Source: Acidimicrobiales bacterium
Lineage (GTDB): Bacteria; Actinomycetota; Acidimicrobiia; Acidimicrobiales; JABEUL01
DNA: 9,143 bases
Reading direction: 5' to 3'
NCBI GenBank assembly: GCA_013044465.1
Contig: JABEUL010000108.1
Location: 1 to 9,143, forward strand
In this document: one piece after another, positions 6,701-9,143 of the stretch
How the letters are laid out: the number at the start of each line of letters is the position of its first letter
How positions within the stretch are numbered: the first letter of the stretch is position 1
Notes under the pieces: model-generated
Database searches by the model: none
What the model was told of the DNA's origin: nothing
The model's input: only the letters and a program-made list of their open reading frames with translations
Translations under genes and position numbers: made by a program

Positions 6701-7246
6701 CCAAGTGGTTCCACCATTATTAGTCCAATACGAAACAGGATTTGAATAGATCGTGGTTGCATTGGCAAAACAAAGCGAGGCAGAGGCACAACTAATTCCT
6801 TGATATTTGAGAATCTGGCTAGGTCCAGAGGAGTCATTGAACCAGTTGCGGCCGCCATTTGGCGATGATATTAGACCAGACTGCCCTGAAGTTGCGTTGA
6901 GATCCGACGCCAAGCAGAACTGATCGGCACACGTTATGTTATCAATTGGGCCCGTTGCCACTGGAAGTGTGTCGGCAGTGAATTCTCCACTTGCACTTGC
7001 TTGAATTATGCCCTGTCCCACTCCATTGGATCCACCGATAAGGCAACTAGTGCTGCTTTGACAACTTACAGTGTCTAGTGAGATTCCAGACGACACCAAT
7101 TGGATCGGCGTGGCGGAGTTTGAATTAGTGTAGCTTTTGATTTGTTTTGGAGATGATTGAAATAACTCGACTGAGACCATTAGCGTCAAAATCAAGCACA
7201 TCGTAAGTATCCATCTAGAAAAAGATCTTGTAATAAATTTCATCAT
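3743..7246 (-). CDS. Large exported protein: 14 Cys-paired propeller-like repeats, IPT/TIG domain, three C-terminal 'DTRPG' domains
   Basis: This 1167-residue protein starts with a basic segment and a hydrophobic stretch (12-28), a signal peptide or N-terminal anchor without a clear cleavage site. Residues 57-670 hold 14 repeats of about 46 residues, each with an (I/V)-x-C-x4-8-C pair; first Cys at 62, 106, 153, 199, 243, 288, 339, 383, 428, 474, 520, 567, 613 and 660. At least eight carry Asp-box (BNR) motifs such as STNGGSSW (450-457) and STDSGLTW (636-643), so the region should fold as beta-propellers, perhaps two of seven blades. An IPT/TIG immunoglobulin-like domain follows (about 682-762), then three repeats of a domain frequent in secreted actinobacterial proteins, starting PTRIVDTRPG (777), PTRIADTRPG (911) and PPDRICDTRL (1041) and ending GYY, GYF and GWY. 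There is no C-terminal anchor or sorting signal. The start is the first of two adjacent ATGs, with AAAGGA about 12 bases upstream. It lies 23 bases after the GxGYxYP gene, in the same operon. A surface carbohydrate or protein binding role is inference. Confidence 0.93.
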   Translation of the reverse strand: MMKFITRSFSRWILTMCLILTLMVSVELFQSSPKQIKSYTNSNSATPIQLVSSGISLDTVSCQSSTSCLIGGSNGVGQGIIQASASGEFTADTLPVATGPIDNITCADQFCLASDLNATSGQSGLISSPNGGRNWFNDSSGPSQILKYQGISCASASLCFANATTIYSNPVSYWTNNGGTTWNSLSVPSGIFQFGAISCDATICQAIAIGTSPEIITTGTSNPNWQLISPQPSSVGSLVSISCLVGSTCLIGGTNSNAIPALWSDAFFGIYSSPTLLTTFNTAPYVSCMEGNASNPCVVVGQSTTSQPAIEVGVGTSFNSVSLASSFVQTTGMLDGISCFQNFCTAIGSDTNGNGLTFVSTDTTSWNEENVGNSVGSLSKIYCMNSNTCFGISSGVNPYSTIQLSKDSGYSWSQVFNSPLYEINDVTCASSSLCFATLVSNTQSASILSSTNGGSSWSVSLLPSNVSTTGGISCLNSTTCLIIGKTSTLTPAIFETTDAGASWTTVGAPSQVGTLDSIDCVMGSTFCSVIFTDTTNNPGIIYTNDSGATFSLGVLGANLMTAVSIYCLSQTSCLIAGGSASGNPDVEYSTNGGSTWADSTFPASNVAISSISCTTTSLCYAVGTSPYGGLGNIFSSTDSGLTWLTTSIPSGNYPLKDISCTAYCIAVGGLDAEITLANLSAPTISNISPASGSTSGNTPVTITGTDLENVSQVTFGSNPGNDLIHVNSTTLTLFTPPNSSSGNVTVSATSPSGVATSSFSYQSPTSPSGSYYFPTSPTRIVDTRPGATDPSTYAGSTLASNSTLNVTVVGANGDGVPSGASAVVLNVTVTGPTAAGYLTVYPQGVTRPTASNLNFVTGETVPNLVTVGIGTNGEVDFYNAFGSLDIIVDVEGYYAPNSVSPGGSLFHPESPTRIADTRPGATDPSTYAGSTLAPNSTLNVTVVGANGDGVPSGASAVVLNVTVTGPTAAGYLTVYPQGVTRPTASNLNFVTGETVPNRVIVGLSSSGEISLYNAFGSVDVVIDVNGYFSPSPGGYSFNPVPPDRICDTRLVTSTNTQCIGETLSPGGIITIGAAGNISGDGVPSMTSSNPPIAVVANVTVTNTVASGSYLTVWPSGGTQSGTSDLNWVPGETVPNQVIVQLGPNGDINIFNAYGEVDVVVDIVGWYS
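4256..4904 (-). repeat. Near-identical tandem 247-base repeat inside the large exported protein gene
   Basis: Positions 4256-4502 and 4658-4904 are direct repeats offset by 402 bases (134 codons), differing at six of 247 positions by my alignment. They encode the cores of the first and second C-terminal domains. The DNA between the copies (4503-4657) and the third domain copy are clearly more diverged, which points to a recent duplication or gene conversion confined to this block. Confidence 0.9.
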
Positions 7247-7269
7247 GGCGGTGGAAGTCCTTTAGCTTG

Positions 7270-8979
7270 TCAAATCAGGGAAAAGAAATGATCGACCCGT
7301 ACAACGGAATATATCGAGGAGTCAAGTCCTAAGAGAATGGGCACAACTTCAGAAGGAGTGAGGTTCCAAGAAAGTGCTCCCAGTGAGAGAAAAATTGGGC
7401 CGTTCCCTGAGAAGTTATTTTTAGCTCCATTTAGGAAATTAGTCAACTCAGTAGGAGTTGAGGCTAGTTGACCCGAAACTATTGGGAGAGTACCCGATGC
7501 AATCTCCACCGTTGGATTTGAGGTCCAATCATTTAGAATCCCATTTAAGTTGGGTATGGTGGCATAGGCACTAGCCACGTTCGTCGGCATATCAAGGGCC
7601 GTTCCCTGTGGGTGATTTAGCGAATATATACATGTAAGGCCAGTCTTGGCCATATAATCAGCAGTTGCATTGATATAGGCCTCAATTAAATTCGACGGCC
7701 AACATGAGGGAAACATATATCCCGAACCACTAGGACCCCCAATAAAGCAGTCATTTGAAGAGGCATTGGAATAGTAGTAGTTCATTAAAATCGGAGCACA
7801 GTCAAATAGAAGCGGACTGATCGACCAATTTAGGGGAGTGGACCCTCTACTTGGATCATCGAATAAGACCCGCATGTGGTGCTCGCAGTATTCCAAATTG
7901 TCACCTTCAGTGAAAGTAAGTGTGACATAGATCTTGTTTTGGAGTAGGGGCACTGGAGGAAGTGGAGGAGAGGTAATAGTTGCTCGAAGTCCACTTGTGA
8001 CAGACATATTTACAAAATCATCTGAAGCACACACCGGCAACTGATGCTCGCTTAAAAGTGTTACTCCACTTACTTCTCCTCCGTTTGCGCCATTAGGGAA
8101 CCACCCGAGGTAGGCACTCATAGGATCAAAATGAAAAAGAATTTCATTGAAAAGCTCTAATTCTTCTGGAATTTGAGGAGAAAGGGAAAATGTAAACGCT
8201 TTAATAGCAGTTGCAAAGTCTCTAAAGTAGGCATTTACAACATTGGGTTCCAAATTTTCTTGCGGGGTATATTGTGGAAAAACTTCCCCAAAGTAAGGGA
8301 CTAGTTCCACTGGAGGAGTACTCATGGGAAGCATCGGCAAGAGCCCTACTAGAGCCCTCTTGGTACATTGAGGCAAAAGCGAGTTTATTGCCCATTTATA
8401 GGCTTCAAATTTGTCACTAAATCTGTCAACGAAGCTGGTGCTAATTAAAAGCCCTGTCGCTTCTATGGCGGCATTGGCCAAACTTTCGCTACAAACGAGA
8501 GAATTAGTAATGGAGGCCATTGTGGAGGCCACATTAATAGTGTCTGGCAAAGCAAGGTCATAAAGCACAATTGAGCGTGCTACTCCCGGGTGAATTGCGA
8601 ATAACTCCCAAGGGCTTGAGAGAAAACGGTATGGAATACCCATCTCTTCTAGCCATGTCAACCTGCCTTCTTCATCTTCTTGGAGGAGGTATATCTCGGG
8701 TTTGTGGCGATTCACGAGACCTTGAAAAGCGCTGAATAAAAGCTGCTGATCTTCAGGAAGTCCGATAATTGTGGCAACATCAAGTGAGGTTGGCTGGGAA
8801 AATGTTGGCAAAAGCTGGTTGGGTGGCCATGAAATTGTGTCTTGCAATCCTGAAGAAAGCGAGGTCAAGAGGTGTTTTCCGACTAATTTGTGCTCAAGTT
8901 CGAAAGCAAGGGTCCCAACAGTGGCCAGTACTGCTCCACTTTTTAAAAGGGTACGCCTTGAAAATCTATTCTCGGCCAT
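7270..8979 (-). CDS. Tat-exported GxGYxYP family protein, putative glycoside hydrolase
   Basis: A 569-residue protein with a twin-arginine signal: S7-R-R-T-L-L-K is followed by a moderately hydrophobic stretch (about 14-27), so it should be exported folded. The diagnostic motif is GPSGSGYMFP (415-424), the G-x-G-Y-x-Y-P signature with Phe in place of the second Tyr. Upstream are other family-like blocks: a strand ending TEGDN (357-361), then RGSTPLNW (378-385). Residues of about 65-330 match the position of the family's N-terminal domain and about 345-569 its C-terminal domain (PF16216 and PF14323). These proteins are described as putative glycoside hydrolases, known mainly from carbohydrate-use loci; the reaction is not established. 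Length is normal. No Shine-Dalgarno precedes the ATG, and a TAGAGT hexamer ends six bases upstream, suggesting a leaderless transcript. It is the first gene of the operon with the propeller protein, so the two probably act together outside the membrane. Confidence 0.88.
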   Translation of the reverse strand: MAENRFSRRTLLKSGAVLATVGTLAFELEHKLVGKHLLTSLSSGLQDTISWPPNQLLPTFSQPTSLDVATIIGLPEDQQLLFSAFQGLVNRHKPEIYLLQEDEEGRLTWLEEMGIPYRFLSSPWELFAIHPGVARSIVLYDLALPDTINVASTMASITNSLVCSESLANAAIEATGLLISTSFVDRFSDKFEAYKWAINSLLPQCTKRALVGLLPMLPMSTPPVELVPYFGEVFPQYTPQENLEPNVVNAYFRDFATAIKAFTFSLSPQIPEELELFNEILFHFDPMSAYLGWFPNGANGGEVSGVTLLSEHQLPVCASDDFVNMSVTSGLRATITSPPLPPVPLLQNKIYVTLTFTEGDNLEYCEHHMRVLFDDPSRGSTPLNWSISPLLFDCAPILMNYYYSNASSNDCFIGGPSGSGYMFPSCWPSNLIEAYINATADYMAKTGLTCIYSLNHPQGTALDMPTNVASAYATIPNLNGILNDWTSNPTVEIASGTLPIVSGQLASTPTELTNFLNGAKNNFSGNGPIFLSLGALSWNLTPSEVVPILLGLDSSIYSVVRVDHFFSLI

Positions 8980-8985
8980 TTGATT

Positions 8986-8991
8986 ACTCTA
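8986..8991 (-). promoter_or_regulatory. Candidate -10 box of the exported-protein operon (leaderless start)
   Basis: TAGAGT on the minus strand fits the TANNNT pattern and ends six bases before the ATG at 8979, which would place the first transcribed base at or next to the start codon. The absence of a ribosome binding site agrees. I see no good -35 box 16-18 bases further upstream, so the call is tentative. Confidence 0.3.
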
Positions 8992-9044
8992 GTCTCAAAT
9001 AGATTGGTCCCTCCGTCTTGACTAGCTATCATTTCGCATAAAGT

Positions 9045-9068
9045 AGCACTTGATTCACAGGAAGTGCT
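9045..9068. promoter_or_regulatory. Inverted repeat, candidate operator upstream of the right-edge gene
   Basis: AGCACTT (9045-9051) and AAGTGCT (9062-9068) are perfect complements separated by ten bases. The repeat overlaps the -35 box and most of the spacer of the candidate plus-strand promoter, and lies between two divergent genes, a natural place for a dimeric repressor to bind. Confidence 0.35.
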
Positions 9069-9078
9069 CATATAAGGT
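9050..9078 (+). promoter_or_regulatory. Candidate promoter of the right-edge gene
   Basis: TTGATT (9050-9055) is followed after 17 bases by TAAGGT (9073-9078, TANNNT type). A second, weaker possibility is TTGACT (9018-9023) with TAAAGT (9039-9044), at a short spacing of 15. The first lies about 40 bases before the ATG and leaves room for the ribosome binding site at 9105-9110. Confidence 0.4.
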
Positions 9079-9118
9079 AAGAGCAAAGCAATTTGAGTAG
9101 CTATAGGGAGAAAAATCG

Positions 9119-9143
9119 ATGTTCAAGACACGGGAAGAGAAAA
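9119..9143 (+). CDS. Start of a gene cut by the window edge
   Basis: Only the first eight residues (MFKTREEK) are inside the window, so no function can be given. The start is supported by AGGGAG at 9105-9110, eight bases before the ATG, and by a promoter-like pair upstream. It is divergent from the exported-protein operon across an intergenic region of about 140 bases. Confidence 0.6.

Noticed and set aside
8769..9002. Plus-strand frames of 70-77 codons opposite the Tat signal region
   Set aside because: Antisense to a well-supported gene with a clear twin-arginine signal; no supporting features.

Overview
The window looks like chromosomal DNA from a moderately AT-leaning actinobacterium, most likely of the Acidimicrobiia type. 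Three things point there: a 33-codon gene for the tiny basic AURKAIP1/COX24-type ribosomal protein (bS22 of mycobacterial ribosomes), a tRNA gene that does not encode its CCA end, and a large secreted protein ending in three copies of the 'PTRIxDTRPG...GYY' domain that is common in actinobacterial exported proteins. The genus cannot be fixed from the sequence alone.

Layout. (1) 75-2158, plus strand: two genes overlapping by one base (TGATG). The second is a beta-class DNA methyltransferase with a TSPPY motif (probably N4-cytosine). The first is an unrecognised 370-residue protein with a possible degenerate PD-(D/E)XK site, so together they look like a restriction-modification pair. (2) 2233-2500: the bS22 gene on the minus strand and, divergent from it, tRNA-Gln(TTG). 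(3) 2625-3122: a DUF1003 two-helix membrane protein with an almost perfect ribosome binding site. (4) 3123-3742: about 620 bases with no convincing gene, containing small decayed-looking reading frames and the terminator of the next operon. (5) 8979-3743, minus strand: a two-gene operon for exported proteins. The promoter-proximal gene encodes a Tat-exported GxGYxYP-family protein (putative glycoside hydrolase). After 23 bases comes a 1167-residue protein with 14 cysteine-paired repeats of about 46 residues (probably beta-propeller blades), one IPT/TIG domain and three C-terminal repeat domains, two of them almost identical in DNA. (6) 9119-9143: the first eight codons of another plus-strand gene with its own promoter and a hairpin-like operator candidate.

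How the parts fit: the first pair probably acts in DNA modification and defence; bS22 and tRNA-Gln are translation housekeeping; the minus-strand operon probably delivers a surface or secreted carbohydrate-related enzyme together with a large propeller-type binding protein. The most unusual items are the candidate nuclease with an S-x-K site and the 14-repeat propeller protein.
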